Source: Apostichopus japonicus
Taxonomy: Eukaryota > Echinodermata > Holothuroidea > Aspidochirotida > Stichopodidae
Reading direction: 5' to 3'
Length of the DNA stretch: 64,000 bases
Assembly: GCF_037975245.1 (NCBI RefSeq)
Contig: NC_092567.1
Span: 10,298,714 to 10,362,713 of the forward strand
The notes under the pieces are model-generated. The model saw only the letters and a program-made list of their open reading frames with translations. It searched no databases and was not told the DNA's origin. Below are positions 12,101 through 26,700 of the stretch, piece by piece (the stretch's first letter is position 1; each line of letters starts with the position of its first letter). The translations under genes and the position numbers were made by a program.

Positions 12101-15100
12101 ACTGTACTTTGGAGACTTGAACAACAATCATAGGCCTACTGGCGAGTGAAATTTGGCGAGTAGATTTTTAGTCACGGTCGCCAAATAGCGATTACTTTCA
12201 AAAATAATTGTCAAGGCCTGAAAAACTTCACAACATGATTTCTCATGGTAGAAATCATGGATACTTTTCATACATGGTATATGGATTTGCCATACACTGG
12301 CGGATCCAAGGGGGGGGCCAAGGGGGGCCATGGCCCCCCCCAAAGGTGAGCCAAAAAGTGTTTCCGAACATCCGCTAAATCATATGATTGAAAATTAAAA
12401 AAATCGAGAGGAATAGCAGTGGTAGACTAGTCCAGTGGCGGCGGAACCGGGGGGCCCCCAATGCAAACTTTGAGGGGGCAAATGCATGATAAGCCCCCCC
12501 CCCACCTTCCAATATTTACCAAGGCTCCGAAACGTGCATCTGCCCATTTTTCAATGCATACTTGTCGATCTGTCCGATGCACACGTATACTATATAGGTG
12601 TAATAATTTTAGAAAATGCTGGGGGACCCTCGGCCCGTCCCCTGGCTATAGACCACATTTTCACCCCAACTGCGTCTTCACGCCCCGTGAAAAGTGGAAG
12701 CAGTGAGTGTGAGTATACCGGTAAGCGCAACACAACTTCGTCTTAGGACAATGACTTGCCTCATTTCAGCCAGTTCTCCAACATCCTCTTACTCAGTGGC
12801 GGAGCGTCCATACGATCAGGGGGCGGATGAACCCCCCCCCCTGACGGACTCAAAGGGACTGCTGGCGCCCTTTTCAGCTTTTCACTACATTTTACTTATT
12901 CGCGATTATTGACTATTTTATTTCGCTCTCATCTACCTATTGACATTTGTCATATTCTGTTGGTGTAATTTTCCGACAAAAAGGCAATGACACCTACTTA
13001 TTCTCCGTTTATCTGTAAATTAGCTAGGCCCGGAATGGGTCATTTCCTGCAATCTATAGAGTATCTTTACTCAAAAATTTACTGTACGCTCCGCGCCAAC
13101 CTGTGGTGGCGCTAAGCTTAGATAGTGTCGAAAGCGCCCCCCCCCGACCAATACCCCTAGCTCCGCCACTGCCCTTACTACACTCAAAAACGTCTTTGCG
13201 AGTACACTACGAGTAATAGCTACTCTCTTAAAACACCATCGAATATACAAATTACAATGTTTTTACAGACTTTTTCGTGCAATCTGAGAAATTGCAGGCT
13301 TGAGACCCATATTTTAGGGCTAGGTATTCGCAGCATAAAACACTCAGGAATTGCCGTTTCCGGCCATCTGGGGGTTTGATAAAACCTAAAATTTTATTGT
13401 ACGCTCCGCGCCAACCGATGGTGGCGCTCCGCTTAGATAGTCTCCACACATTAGCCCCCCAATAATTTTTCCGTTCCGCCGCGCCTGGACTAGTCTAAAC
13501 CTTTTCGTTTTCTGGTTTAAAATTAAATGCAGAGCTCCCAACTGACCCGCAATTCGCGGGAATTAGACCCGCATTCTAACACCCAAACCCGCTGACCCGC
13601 AGAAGCGTCCGAAAAAACCGCATTGTAATTGTCAAGTATACATAAAAAAATTAAAAGAAATTTTGACTTAGCAACCATCATTTCTTTAGCATTTAGCATA
13701 ATAGAGTATAAAACCTCCTTTACAGCATCATTTGAAACTCAAATTAGCCTATATTTCTTTTCATTGGGGCGAGCAGCGAACATTTTCATGCCACGGGAAA
13801 GAATGAATTATCACCTACTATTCAATTTATTGATGTTACACACAAAAAAATGCATATTTCTCAGAAAATTTTGGGTGACAAAAGCCTTTCTAAGTGCCAC
13901 CATTTTACATGTAGGCATCACCAGGATTCCAAAAAAATAAAAAGGGGAGGGGGACACCCCCTCCCCTTATACCCCTCCCCCAGGACGGCGATTCTTGGCA
14001 TGGACCAGCATTTGCCTTCTCAAGAGTTGGGAGCTATGTAAATGTATGAGCATGAGGATTTACAATTTAACACCATTTTGCAGTTACAGGCTGGTTGTAA
14101 GAAATCTATAACCTATGAGAAATAAAATTTCTTGAGAAAGATGATCCCAACTTTGTTTTATAAATATTTATTATATTTAATATTACACCTGGGAAACATT
14201 TTTTTTTAGAAGTAAATTAACATCACCATTGTACACTTTTGTTGCACCAAATTGCATCTGAGGGCATTCAGCAATGGAAAATTTTCCAAAGGGGAGGGGG
14301 CATCCCCTCCCCTTAGACCCTCCCCATATCACTCTAATGCCACTTTGGCCCCTCCCAAACAAAGGTCCTGGATCCGCCAGTGTTGCCATATTGAATACAA
14401 GAATCCTAAATGATTGTGAGGTCAAATCTCCTATAGGTCACCAGAGGTCAAACTCTGAAAAACCTTTTACATGATATCTAACGATGGAAATCGTGGATAC
14501 CTCTAATGCTTGGTGTGTGGATTCATAACATTGAGTACAATACCCCTATTGTTTTCTATGGAAGGGTGTATAGCCACGTACAGTAGACTGACCTGTTATC
14601 ATGCCACAGTGTTATTGTAACAGCTTGTTCTGGTTATACTTACAAGCAGAAGTCTAGTGCATTGAATTCATCGAAATCTCAATGCATTATGCATTCTGGT
14701 TATCTTAGGAAAGGAGGGGTGGGGTGGGCTCCAAATATGACTTGCGTCCGTTGGGAGGGGTCTAAATGGGGAGAACCCTTTTATTAAAATATAACCATTA
14801 ATGAATAGTTTTCAATGCTGTATAGCAATATAAATCATTAGTTCAACAATTATTTCCAGTATATTGCCTACATGTGTACATTGAGTTGTTGTGTCCGCTA
14901 TAGCCCTAACATTATATATAAGATTAATGAAATATTCGAAAGCGCCTGTTTTAACCAGTCAATGGATAGATACAGAAAACAAACGATTGTAAAGATAAAC
15001 GTTTTACATAAGAAATAGCAGCATCTATGCGTTCATTATGCTAATGAGATACAAGGTACGTAACCTATATATTTTCTTTCCATTGTCCGAAGTAGTGTTT

Positions 15101-18100
15101 TACATAGAACTGGGCAATTCAGGTATAAGGTAGGATGATACTGAGCTAGACTTTAACATATTTATTGGATATTATGCACTATCTGTTACCGGTTAATCCA
15201 GATAATTTCATTTCATGCTCGATAAACTCAACTTGTTGTAGTAAGGAATCTTACAGACAATAGGTTTGTATATGTGCGCATTTTCCTTCTCTCTATAGAT
15301 ATTAAAGTGAACAACATATTATAGCAGGGCTGTCAAATATTCTTTTCACAAGAATACGAACTGGTTTTAGTATTAATGTCTCGGCATTAATGTTAGTTGA
15401 GACAGACGGAAATACTGCTTGGCTTGATGAGTCGCCATATTGTAAAGGGAGGGTGATATAAATAACGAATTTCTCCTTTAACAACATTTATCTATTTCAC
15501 CAAACTCAGCAATCATATCAATTAAAACAATGATAATGAATAATCATATGGTACCACAAAGATTCAAGGTGCCACATGAAAAGAGTCATATTTAGAAAGA
15601 TATAACAAAATCTGATTGCTGAAAACGAGTGTTGTAAACTCCCCACATGTCATGGGGCGGGGGGGGGGGGGTGATTGGGAACATGCTCCTCTACTCTTCT
15701 GAGTACCCTGCAAAGTGGCCTCCATTTGTTAATGAAACTTATCAGTTCCCACTTTTGTAATTAAAGTGTCCTCTTGTTGTATTTTTTGTAACAAGTGCCT
15801 TTATGTCTAAAAATTGCTAATTGGCTTAACAATATTAATTATCATAAAACATGTAATTCGAAAGTACCGGTATAAAGTAAACTTTTGTTAAAAACATTCA
15901 AATACTTGAATTTGTTACTCTGTGCATTCCTTTACGTTTAAAGGAATGCACAGAGTATTCATTTTGAGAGGTTTAACATAATTTGACAGTTTAGTGGTTT
16001 CTTGCGTGAAATCAAAGTCACATGCTCCACTGCACCTCATTGTTTGTGCCTACACCTTCCAATCACATTTTTCTTTTGTGAATCAACGAAGATCGCATTA
16101 TTGGGATTCTTAATCAAAAATAAGAACATGAAGTTGTAACATTTACTTGGTATGAAGGGAGTTGGATATTTTGGACACATGCACCTCTTCATTGAGAACA
16201 TATTTGAATACGATGATTTGATTGTGAAATGGTTGGGGAAACTCTTATCAACTCCACAAAAAAATGTTATAATATTTATTAAATTGGATTTGGATCAATG
16301 ACGAAATAACTCGTGCAATTTGTTAAAATTATTGAAGGTTGATATTGAATAAATATTTAAATAGGTAAAGACCCTTGGTATACCTGTCTTGTTCATGTAA
16401 TAGTAACATTTTGTGTTTACCTTTTACAAATCACCCGAGAGGAACAGTTGTTTCGCCCAGTAGAAAATGTTGCTATGTCTTCGACCCTCCTACCCCTCTC
16501 CCTTACATTATTCCTCCGTTTTAGTGTATGTTTTGCAGGTTTGTTATACCGCCATTACATTGAAATATGTTATTTGTAGCATCTTAAACTCTTTTGAGAT
16601 TAAGAAAGAATTTTTTTCAGCTTTAAGATTTATTTTTCTAGATTTCGTATCTTACCACTGAACTCTTAACAATCTCAGACATTTTAGTTCTCCTTTAAAG
16701 CGAGGATTCACGAATACGAACTATATCATCAATACATTTGCCGAAAATAACATACGATATAAATCACGTGATCCGAGCGAAACATGGCAAGCGGTTGTTA
16801 CGAGGATTTACTTCGTTTACTCCGTTTGTTCTGTACAATGTGAATTTCTATATGTTTGAACAACTTTATTTTAATTGATAATGTAAACATATAAACAGTT
16901 CAGCCAATTCTGATAATGTGGACGGCTATACATTTCACAATATCAACCACATACAATTTACATACAGCAGTTCCAACTATCATCATTATTATCTACAATA
17001 CTATTTCCATTCTAGTTTATTTTTCGTAGAATCGTTTGAACACGAGACTTGTGATGATAATTAATTCTGATCATAATGATCAATCAGATGTGATTTATTT
17101 CCTTGTTATTTATTGTTTTCTTTGTTTATCTTCATTGATTTAGTAAACAATAAACCTGACTAGGAGGACATTCCACTACGTCTTCTACATCTTACACGAT
17201 GATTACTCTACTTACTCTCCATAGGTTTCTATACTACGATCTTCCAGACATAATTCCGGTTGGATACATCCCACCATCCTTGAAATCAAGAAATGTGAAA
17301 GGTATTGTCACAATGACGTCATAATGGACACATTTAACATTTCTTACATTTAATTAAAGGCTTTACGAACTATGTGAATTTCTTTTGACTTGTTGATTGT
17401 TGTTGATTTACATACAAGAGAGTAATGAATCAGCAACACATGATTGCCATTTTTTATGAAGGAGACACCCAGAACAGAGTCTTTTGATAGTAAACAACGA
17501 ACTGAATAATAGAATAGAATATAACAACACTTAATATTGCTAGGCTTGGCTGATTTGAGAGATAAGTCATATTCCTTTCATTTTGCTCATTCGATATCCC
17601 TGTCTTATAAAATGTTTTGTGAGTAGCCATCACATCAATTGATGCTTTAAATCTCTTTCCGAAAAGTAGTGGTATCATACACTTTGGGAAACTTAATTAC
17701 AGAGCGACAATGATTATGTAAGGTTTGAAGTAATGTTCTGCTACTCGGAGGCTGTCAACCCCCCCCCCCCCCCCATAAAAGCACATTTAAACATATCCAC
17801 ACCTCCGCTTAAACCATTGTTTCAATCTGAATTGCAGAATAAAGCCGCAAAGTTTTAATGAACTTCTTTTCCAAGTTCTGCAAACGAAGTTCTTGTTTCT
17901 CTGAAATTGCTGCAAAGTGTATTAAAAAATAAACGAAAACAAAACAGAGACCAAAAATGTATCGGAACTGCTGGTGCTAGATGTATCGTATTCAAAATAT
18001 AATAATAGGTAACATCAGCATCATGACTTTATAAAGGCAAAGATAAGACACTCGTTCTGCAGTTTTTACAGGAACAGAGCGTCGTCAAAGCCGACATCAT

Positions 18101-18450
18101 GTATAGGAAGGAGGGAGGGGGGGGGGGGTCTGTGGTCTTTCCCCAGAAAATGGCAAGTTGAGACTTCAAATGATACATTCTGAGTCATAGTTTGACTTAT
18201 ATGACTTGACTTATGTCCAATATCAAAGTCTAAACGCAGCATTGTGTTTTAACCATTCTAAGTTATTAAGAAATAAGCGAAAACGAAACAGAGACCAAAA
18301 TGTTGGTACTAGATCTACTCGAAATATTCTAATTGGTAACATTAGCATAAAGACTTTATAAAGACATAGTAGTTTAGCCGACATCATATACGGGTAGGAG
18401 GGGGTGGGGCTGTGGTCTTTCACCAGAAAAAGGGGAAGTTTAGACATATT

Positions 18451-18515
<65 letters not shown>

Positions 18516-21500
18516 TATCTAAGTCTAAACGCAACGTTGTGTTTTAACTATTCCAAGTTAGTTTGAAATGCATGGTGGTGGGGTGGGGGTGGCGGTGGGG
18601 AGACACCCATTACACCCTTGATCGGTGCTTGAAAACAGTACAATCTACATGTATTGGCGAACATTAACATCCATGCATGATTTGCCTTGAAAAAAATAAT
18701 ATTATAAATAAAATGTGGGTAATGATATGAGGGAAAGCATTTAAAACTATATGTGAATTTAAAACCATATTTTATTATGTTTCATTTATACACTTACGAA
18801 AGTAAAAAAGAAAAGAAAACAGAATCGGTCTGTCTGTTACTCCTCTTACGTCTACATTTCCCCAGATTTGGATATATTTGGCTAATAAAATGAAGCAGCT
18901 TCCAGAGGCTTCGCCCCCTGACCCCCCCCCGACCCATTAAGTCCGCGGATCCCCACCAGCCTGCTTGGAATACAGTACAGATAACTATAACTTATTTATT
19001 ACATCTGTTTTGTGTTTTAGTGCTTTAAACTTGCTATACGAGAGAACAAGGGATATCACCAAATGCAATAACTTCAGGGGGCTTCCCCTCGTGGAACCAA
19101 CCAGGGCTTAAAATATATCCCAGGGAAAGCCCCCCGACCCCGCTTGAGCTCTCAGAAACGTTCTGTACAATTTTGAAGTTAAGTTTCGTCCTGACGACCC
19201 TATCTAAAAATTCTTCAGCTTCCGGGGACTTCGCATCACACCCTTCAATAACATTAAACTATGAAAGAAATTTATCTAATTTACATTGTTGGTCTGTAAA
19301 TCTGCATTCAAAGCGAATGTGCATAAAACAGGCTCTATGCTTATTAGATGAGTACTAGTTTTATTTTCTAGCCATCAATATACATATTATTTATCGATTC
19401 GGTACAGTTTTACCTCGGTATTATATACTTAATGATGTAACGATGTATACTTTATTCAATTTAACGCGTGTTATCTGTCGAATTTTTAACTTAATATTTT
19501 TGTTTGATTTTCGCTGAGATGCTAAACTGTCATAAAAAAATCAAATATTATAGCGTAACCACTAATCTTGCAAGTAGTAGTTAAGAGAGGGATTCAGATA
19601 CAATTCAAGTCGTTTTATTCATCGGTCAACGCGTAAATACAAGAAAAGATCAGTAATGTTTGTATTGAATGTTTCAATGGTATGGTCCACCATCTAGTCT
19701 ACAGACGTCTAAAAAACAATTGTAGACGTTAGAGTGTTCATTGTAGTCGTTTAAGTGAGTTAAAACCATACAGATGAACTACTAAGCAGAAACGGATAGA
19801 GGGGTTCCCGGGCAACTCCCTCTGGACGATTTCCCCCGGACGATTACCCCCCGACGATTCCCCTCGGACGATTCCCACCCGGACGATTCCCACCCGGACA
19901 CTTCCCAATCGTGACAATTGCCCACATGACAATTCCCACTCCGGACATTTCCCACCCATGACAATTGCCTCCGGACAATTTCCCCCCGAAAAATCCCCCT
20001 CCTCGGAAATTACTACTTAGACCCCTTCCCCAGCACGGCGATCATTACATTCATCACATTTTGGACACCACCCCTGTGGAAATTTCTGCACATGCCCCTG
20101 ACCATCAATCACAAGTCGATAACGAGTTTAAAAAGTTACATTTTGGAGTAGGGATTGGGATGAGGTGTATATGACTTAATATCACCTCAGAACTTTGCCC
20201 GCTTCGCGACCGTTTACAGCGTCTTTATCAGTGGCCATATGCTTGCATCCACCTGTGTATTTTTCGACAGAACTAGAATATTCAGCGTTTATGCTGCGTT
20301 AGTTTTTGCGCAATTTGAACGCATGATAGATGGCTAGACCAGAGAAGTGTTCGTGCGTTTCGAGTGTACTAGCTATGTTGATACTGTGATAGCTTCTATC
20401 TCTCTTTCGCATGCATTTTAGCTAGCTACCACAGAATTTTACGCGCGCTTTCGCGCGCATTAGCTGCACTGTTAATGTCATAGTCTTTTCATTTGCTCAT
20501 TATGTTGACTCATGATAGTAGCAACTACAATTCTCTCTGCGCTCGGCGCGCACAATTTCGAGGAAGCAATAAACGTTGCGCAAGATCGTGATACGTGGCG
20601 GAGGTTAATCACTGAGCATGTCGTACAGACGAGACTCAACTTACTACTACTACTACTACTCGGCGCGCACAAAATGAACTTCTACTATGATATTTGGGGG
20701 GGGGGGGATTGTAATGGCCATGCCAAAGATACCCATTGCGAGCTCAAAGCGCGAGCAAAACGGCGCATTTTTGGAATGGTTGCATTAGGAGTCGTTTATA
20801 GGTCATGTTGGAGTGGAGGTTTCTGATGTAGCCCATATCAAGGATACGTGATACCAAGGATGAAAACGCGCGCGAAGCGAGCGAAAATGCTCTGATATCC
20901 AGCTTTCATGCATGAAAAATGCGCAAAGTATCGCTGACAGCAGAAGTGCAGCGAGTGAGCGTACAAACAATGGTGTAGTTGCTGGCTACCATGCATACGA
21001 CGTGGGCCGTTGAAAGGACTGGCGGAAAATGTTGTGCTAGTAAGCTACCATGCATAGAAGGGAGAACAAACTATCACACATATCAACCTAGCTAGTGCAC
21101 GTGAATCGCGCGAACACATTTTTGCACAAGCCAGTAACCATGCATGCACATTGTGTACATTTACTGTAACACAACATAAATGAGGAATGTATAGTGACTG
21201 GCTATAATGCATAACAAGAGTCTAGAGCTTCGTACTTCATTGCCTTTGGATTTGAAGCCACATATAATTGTTTGACCTACCTCTGTTGACCTAAGGTGAC
21301 ATTTGACCTTAACCAAAAACATTAAGAATAATCTACTCACTATGAGTAAACCACCACCGAAGTATGAGAATGATCTGAACTAGCGTAATCCATTTAGAGT
21401 GGTTACAACCGGCGTCACAGACACACATACATGCATGCCTGCACATCTTCATTTAGCCTCTGGCAAGGAATCAAAAAGTGGTTCTGAGCAATTTTCAGCG

Positions 21501-23705
21501 AAATTACATTAGGCCACGCCCCTCAAGAATATTAATGACATGCATTAAGGTTCTAACTTACATATGTACACCCACCTCCCAACAATGCCATCAAAACATG
21601 TTTGCACAAAATCGGACAGACGGTTGCCGAGATATGAGTATTTAAAGAAATTGTTCGAAGCCCCGCCCAATCGCGCAGAAAATGTTAAGGTTATCTAGCT
21701 AACATGCGTTTGCAATGAGTAATTAATTCTCACAGCATCAATGCAGCTTGTGCGCGCGAATCGCGCCAAATCTATTTTTCCAAATATATACCAAATTGAC
21801 GCCCAAAATATTATCATTGTGTCAGTTTAGCTATAGTATACACAATGCACGCGAAACAAGAAAGTGTTTTGGTACTTTGTATCCTATAAAATACAGTCGT
21901 GTTGCTATAAAAGCTTTTCAATTCAACGGTGTTCGTATTTTACGACATTGCAAAATTATTACATTGGTAGCGTGACAGGACGAAAGTGGTAATTCAGATA
22001 TCTATGTTGGTAGACCAAAGTAAACCCATATCTCACTCCTTTATGCGGAAAAATTAAGCGAAAGTCACACTCTACAGGGCAGACAGGTTTACACACAGAA
22101 ACCGGAAATAAATCAATATATCACTAATGCGCGAGAATCGCGCACAAAGATACTCGTTGTTCATATCTTTAACTTCGCGATTATTTTTTCACAGGTGAGT
22201 TGGGCTTGTTGGTTATGCTAATATAAAATAATATAGTACACACGCACAGATTTTATTGGTAATTAGCGTTATAAAATCGTCCCAATTGAGTGCTCCCGAT
22301 TGATAATTATCTGTCGGCAATTGTCCGGGGGACATTTTCCGGGGGAAATTGTCCGGGGGAAATTGTCCGGGAAGGTAATTGTCCCGGGGGGTGGGGGAGT
22401 TGACCGGGATGGGAATTGTCCGGGGGTTAATCTTTTGGGGTGGGAACTGTCCGGGGTGGGAATTATCTGGGTAGGAATTGTCCGGGTGGTAATTGTCCAG
22501 GGGAAGTTGTCTGGGGGTTAATTGTCTGGGGGGTAATTGTCCAGGGGGGAGAAGTCCGGTCACCGATACAGGCTAGTGATTGGGTGCATGATGGGTATTA
22601 ATATTTCACACCGCCCTTCTTGCCCATGTGCAGTTTACTCGTTGGTTGTTATGGTCTTCTTTTTTAAAGGGGGGGGGGCGGGACATTTGACTAAGGAGCT
22701 GCAGAATATGTGCGACTTACTGATATTTTATATACAGCACTAGCCAAACACAATGTAAAATGTACATCAATGGCAGATCACTATGCCATCTTACTATACA
22801 TCTCCGAAATATACGTTTTCAAACGATAATCCTGTTGTAATGAATAACTGAATTTCATGTTTTGATGTATAATAAATATGCAAATGGACATGAAATAAAG
22901 AAAAACCTCGCCAAAAAATACTTCTGACTGTTTCTTTTACTACGATCCAGGGTTCGTATTAGCCGCGGGATTGCTCGATTCCCGCACTTTGATTTCAAAT
23001 CCTGTATGTAAAAAGTTGCCAAGACGGGATTTCCCGTAATAAATTTCAGCTCTTAACTTGATTTAAACATACATTACGGCTGTGATCGTGTAGCGATTCA
23101 TCGCTAAACGATCGCATTTGGAATAAACGTTTAGTAAAGAGCATTGAATATTCTTGTTTTTTATCCCGTCTATAATCCATCTTAACATCCCGTAAATTTC
23201 CTTGCCAGTCTTTCCTTCTATTTATAAATCGGAATGAAAAAATATAGCAATTTTGATAATTCCAATATTTACGCATGCACGAACGTATACAGTAGCTACA
23301 ACTATGAGAGGAAAGCACTTGCTATGGACTACCAGAGCTAGCTGTTTGATGACAACAAAGACACGTGCACTCGACAAACTATATTTGCGTACAACCCCTG
23401 CAAATCTCCGACCAAATGGTAGCCTAAAATCACAAAGAGTCAACATGGAAAAATAGCCTCACCATCTGTTTATTCGCTTAAATTGTGTCGCAGTTAGCTT
23501 GCACTAAAATATTCACCGAATAATTTCGTTATTTCTGTTATCTTTGACCACATGGTAGTAAACAACATGTCAATGGGGAAAGCTATAGCCTAAGAATCTG
23601 CTTATTTGCTCAAATTATAAGGCAGTTGGCTGGAACTAAACTATCCATGGAATACTTTCATTATTACTGTTATCTTCGACCACAAGCTAGCCTAACACCA
23701 CATCG

Positions 23706-23738
<33 letters not shown>

Positions 23739-26700
23739 AAACGTATCCTTGTATACATCTTTCAATTAGCTATTGTTAGCAACTGTTAGGAAAGTATGTG
23801 CTATGTTTTGAAGAGGTAATATAGTATCGTGTTTACACAGTTGCTGCTGCGATAGATTAAACATTTCAATTTTGAGTAGTGTTCACCGGTATAATATTTC
23901 CGTGTTCAGTGTTGAGTGATTTTATCCACACAGGAAAAAGAACCATTACGAATGGCTAAAACTAGACATAGTAAGCAATTGAAACATGCATCTACACTAC
24001 AAGAAAGTTATTTCATTAAAATAATCTTCCGCGTTTGCGTGTCTTGATTAATCAAAACATGAAATAATGAATTTAAAGCACTCTCGTAGCAGTTATGAGA
24101 TCCCCCCCCCCCCCTCAGAAAACGGGTACCTGTTTTGTGTGTTTTCGATTCGGGTACACGAATGTTAGGTCGGGTACCCGGGTATTCGGGTAACCGACTC
24201 AGTACTAGAATGTTCGTACTCATTAAATAAAAATAATGCTCAAGAGAAAGTTTTTATCCTTTGCTAGGATCAAGTAAATCATCATGGATGCAAATATGCT
24301 ACAGGCAATGTTAATCTCTGTTGAAAAGGAATTATCTTGGTATTCAAACTATATTCGTGTTTCTTAAGTTTAATGGAAATGAGCATTTTTTACATCGTCA
24401 CCAGTACTGTTACTGAATCATAACCGTAAAACTAGGAACGTGCAGTTAGCTATAGCAGGTGGGTAGATCTGAACCGGTAAAACGGCCGATTATTTAATAG
24501 AGTGCTTACTGCAACTATGGTATATTTGTAAGATGGGCTGCAATAGTCTAGGCTCGCATCCAAATTCCGGAATCAGAAAATGTAAACAAACAGAAACAAA
24601 GATATGTTACAATGGTCTGTTCTCTTTCAATTCAACAAGTATTTTAATTGTATACAATTGCTGCTGATATTTCTGTTTAGTTCGTGCTGCAGTTTTGCCA
24701 CGGCCTTACTGATGTTCTGTAAGACAAACCACGACACAAAACATAATTTATATTGATATCTTATCTTCATTCATAGTTGTTTACAGAGAGCGTATCCAGG
24801 ATTTTCTAACCCATGGGCGCGAAAATATTTCTACAATTGTTTAAGGCGTATATACACACACACGCGTTATGATAGACCATATATAATATATATATAGATC
24901 ATGAGTGAGAGAGGAAAAATGGAAACGTCAAAAATGGAGTTATCGGTATAAGGGGTAGGGTGAGGCACACGGCCCTTCCGAAATCCTTGATCCGTCACTG
25001 GCTACCCTGTGTATATAATAGGGACCAGCCCTGTAATGATGTCACTGTTCCTCTTTCTCTTCCCGGTTTCTTGGCGTTTTTCTTCTACTCCCTCTTTTTC
25101 TCTCTTTCTTCTTTTTCTTTTCCCTTCCTTCCTCTCCTCCTTCTCTTTTTTCCCCTCTTTTTCCCTTTTTCTTCTCTTTTTTTTTCTCTCCTCTTTTTCT
25201 TACCGGGGGGGGGGGGCGCGCCCCCAACGCCCCCCTGGATACGCGCCTGTTTACATGTTAGTTGTTTTGTTTGTATCCATCAACACTTCTGTCGATAATA
25301 TACTTTAATCTAGGTTTCTTGCAGCTTCTTAGAAATATGGACAGTACTATTGTTCAATGTTACAATTGTGCATGTCACGTCATAATTACACGATGATAGA
25401 TTATACTAACCTTCCTCCTCCATATAAGGGACAAGTAGAGAGATTGATGTATTTAGTCTTAAAACAGTTGACAACAAACATACCTAAAAAAGTGTTTGAA
25501 AAATGACATATAAACCTTAGTTAACACAACTGACATACTCTCAGGACATCGGAAATGTGATCACGTGATTATGACGATGATTTGTCTAGTTTTGTAGCGC
25601 TAAAATGTAACTATATCAAGTAATTCCAAATACATTTAGTCTTTTTTCTATTATCACTATCTAAATTATTGGATTTCATGATCTTTGATGACGTCACTAA
25701 TACGTTGTAATTTAAAGCTGAATATCATGAAACCGGGTAGCTTTACAAACATCACAAGCAATCAAATGTTTAATTTCTCTGTACAATAACACATCTATAC
25801 TAAGATTCTAACTAAATTCATTATTCAAACTAATCAATAGTAATGTAAATAAATACAAACCTGTCTGTCTCCACCCCTCAACATTATTTCTCGGACTCGT
25901 ACACATTGTACCCTCGTTCATTGTTCTGTGTTTAAAGAACACATTGAGATTATCATTGTTAATGGTGGAGTGACGTCACTGCTGATGATGATGTCATCAC
26001 TGCTCAATCTCATAGACATAAATAATTAACTTTATAAACAACACGTTTGCCTCGATCCATTAAAGGTTTGACTATTTTAGACAGATTTGTGTCTCATAGC
26101 TACTAAATGATCTCGTGATAACAGCTTAGAGAGAGATTCAGAGACGAAGTCAAAGTCAGTTTGTGCATTATTATAATATTCTAAACCGTCGATATTTGGA
26201 CTTCATTTTCTGACACTCTCATAGCGTATTCCTGCTCCCCCTGCCCCACCACGCCCCCACCCTCCTCATTCCTATCCACTTTGCAAAGCGATGTGCCAGC
26301 TGCCACCTGCACCGTGTTCATTTAGCTATGATGTATTCTTAGTACAGTTTGAAGAACATTAAACAAAGGAACCCTGAGTGTAAAACAAATATCCTTCCTT
26401 TACCGAACTGGGATGCTATTAGATCCAGCAGTCCTCTTACATGGTGACTGGAATGAAAATGATCTGTTTATTCTTTTACATATATAATTTAACTTCAAAT
26501 TTGCTATTAAACAAATCCCCTTTTCATCTTTTAACAATTTTTTTTAAGCATTGTTTAATTATGGCTCTCGTGGTTTATGATGACGTGACTGGTGTTGATT
26601 GTTCTCTGATCCGTTCATCATCTCATGGATTATTATTCTTAATCTCAGCATCGAATACTCGACTATCATGATGTGGTTTCTCAATTCAGTCCAAGATTAG

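Larger units (their letters stand above)
12433..13487. mobile_element. hAT element, second level
   Basis: The ends CAGTGGCGGCGGAAC and GTTCCGCCGCGCCTG are inverted with two differences. The flanking GACTAGTC (12425-12432 and 13488-13495) is a perfect 8-bp duplication that is itself palindromic. The element carries the shared module near its right end and is interrupted by a third element. Confidence 0.9.
12295..14382. mobile_element. hAT element, outer shell of a nested cluster
   Basis: The inverted ends are CACTGGCGGATCC and GGATCCGCCAGTG. The 8-bp target duplication TTGCCATA is perfect on both sides (12287-12294 and 14383-14390). Only about 500 bp belongs to this element; the rest is later insertions at 12433-13487 and 13530-14038. 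No transposase is encoded, so it is non-autonomous. Confidence 0.9.
7168..17224 (+). other. Intron 1 (about 10.1 kb)
   Basis: Begins GTAAGTATTC and ends TCTCCATAG. It holds two nested groups of hAT-like elements (7902-9254 and 12295-14382), a perfect hairpin at 15916, a poly-T tract at 9149-9174 and several G/C runs. Elsewhere (9255-12294 and 14391-17224) I see only AT-rich non-coding sequence. A lone hAT-type terminus CAGGGGCATATCCAGG lies near 11359. Confidence 0.65.
19803..22564. mobile_element. Foldback element with tandem-repeat arms (TU-like)
   Basis: The left arm (19803 to about 19996) is a run of degenerate 15-18-bp units of the form CCCGGACGATTCCCA. The right arm (about 22316 to 22564) is the reverse complement of the same unit type. 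The termini GGTTCCCGGGC and GTCCGGTCACC are inverted and imperfect. The flanks GATAGAGG (19795-19802) and GATACAGG (22565-22572) match at 7 of 8 positions. Long inverted arms of short tandem repeats with 8-bp target duplications are what is described for sea urchin TU elements; the assignment here is by architecture. The interior has repeated GCGCGAATCGCGC and CTACCATGCATA words and no recognised protein. Confidence 0.75.

Noticed and set aside
19738-19964. Gly/Ser/Val-rich minus-strand frames that look like a repeat protein
   Set aside because: Translation of the foldback element's tandem-repeat arm; the opposite arm gives similar frames at 22213-22563.
25042-25298. Overlapping open frames encoding Ser/Phe/Leu-rich or Lys/Arg/Glu-rich text
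   Set aside because: They come from the CT-rich tract of a transposon; the same tract at 59033-59362 produces the same kind of frames.
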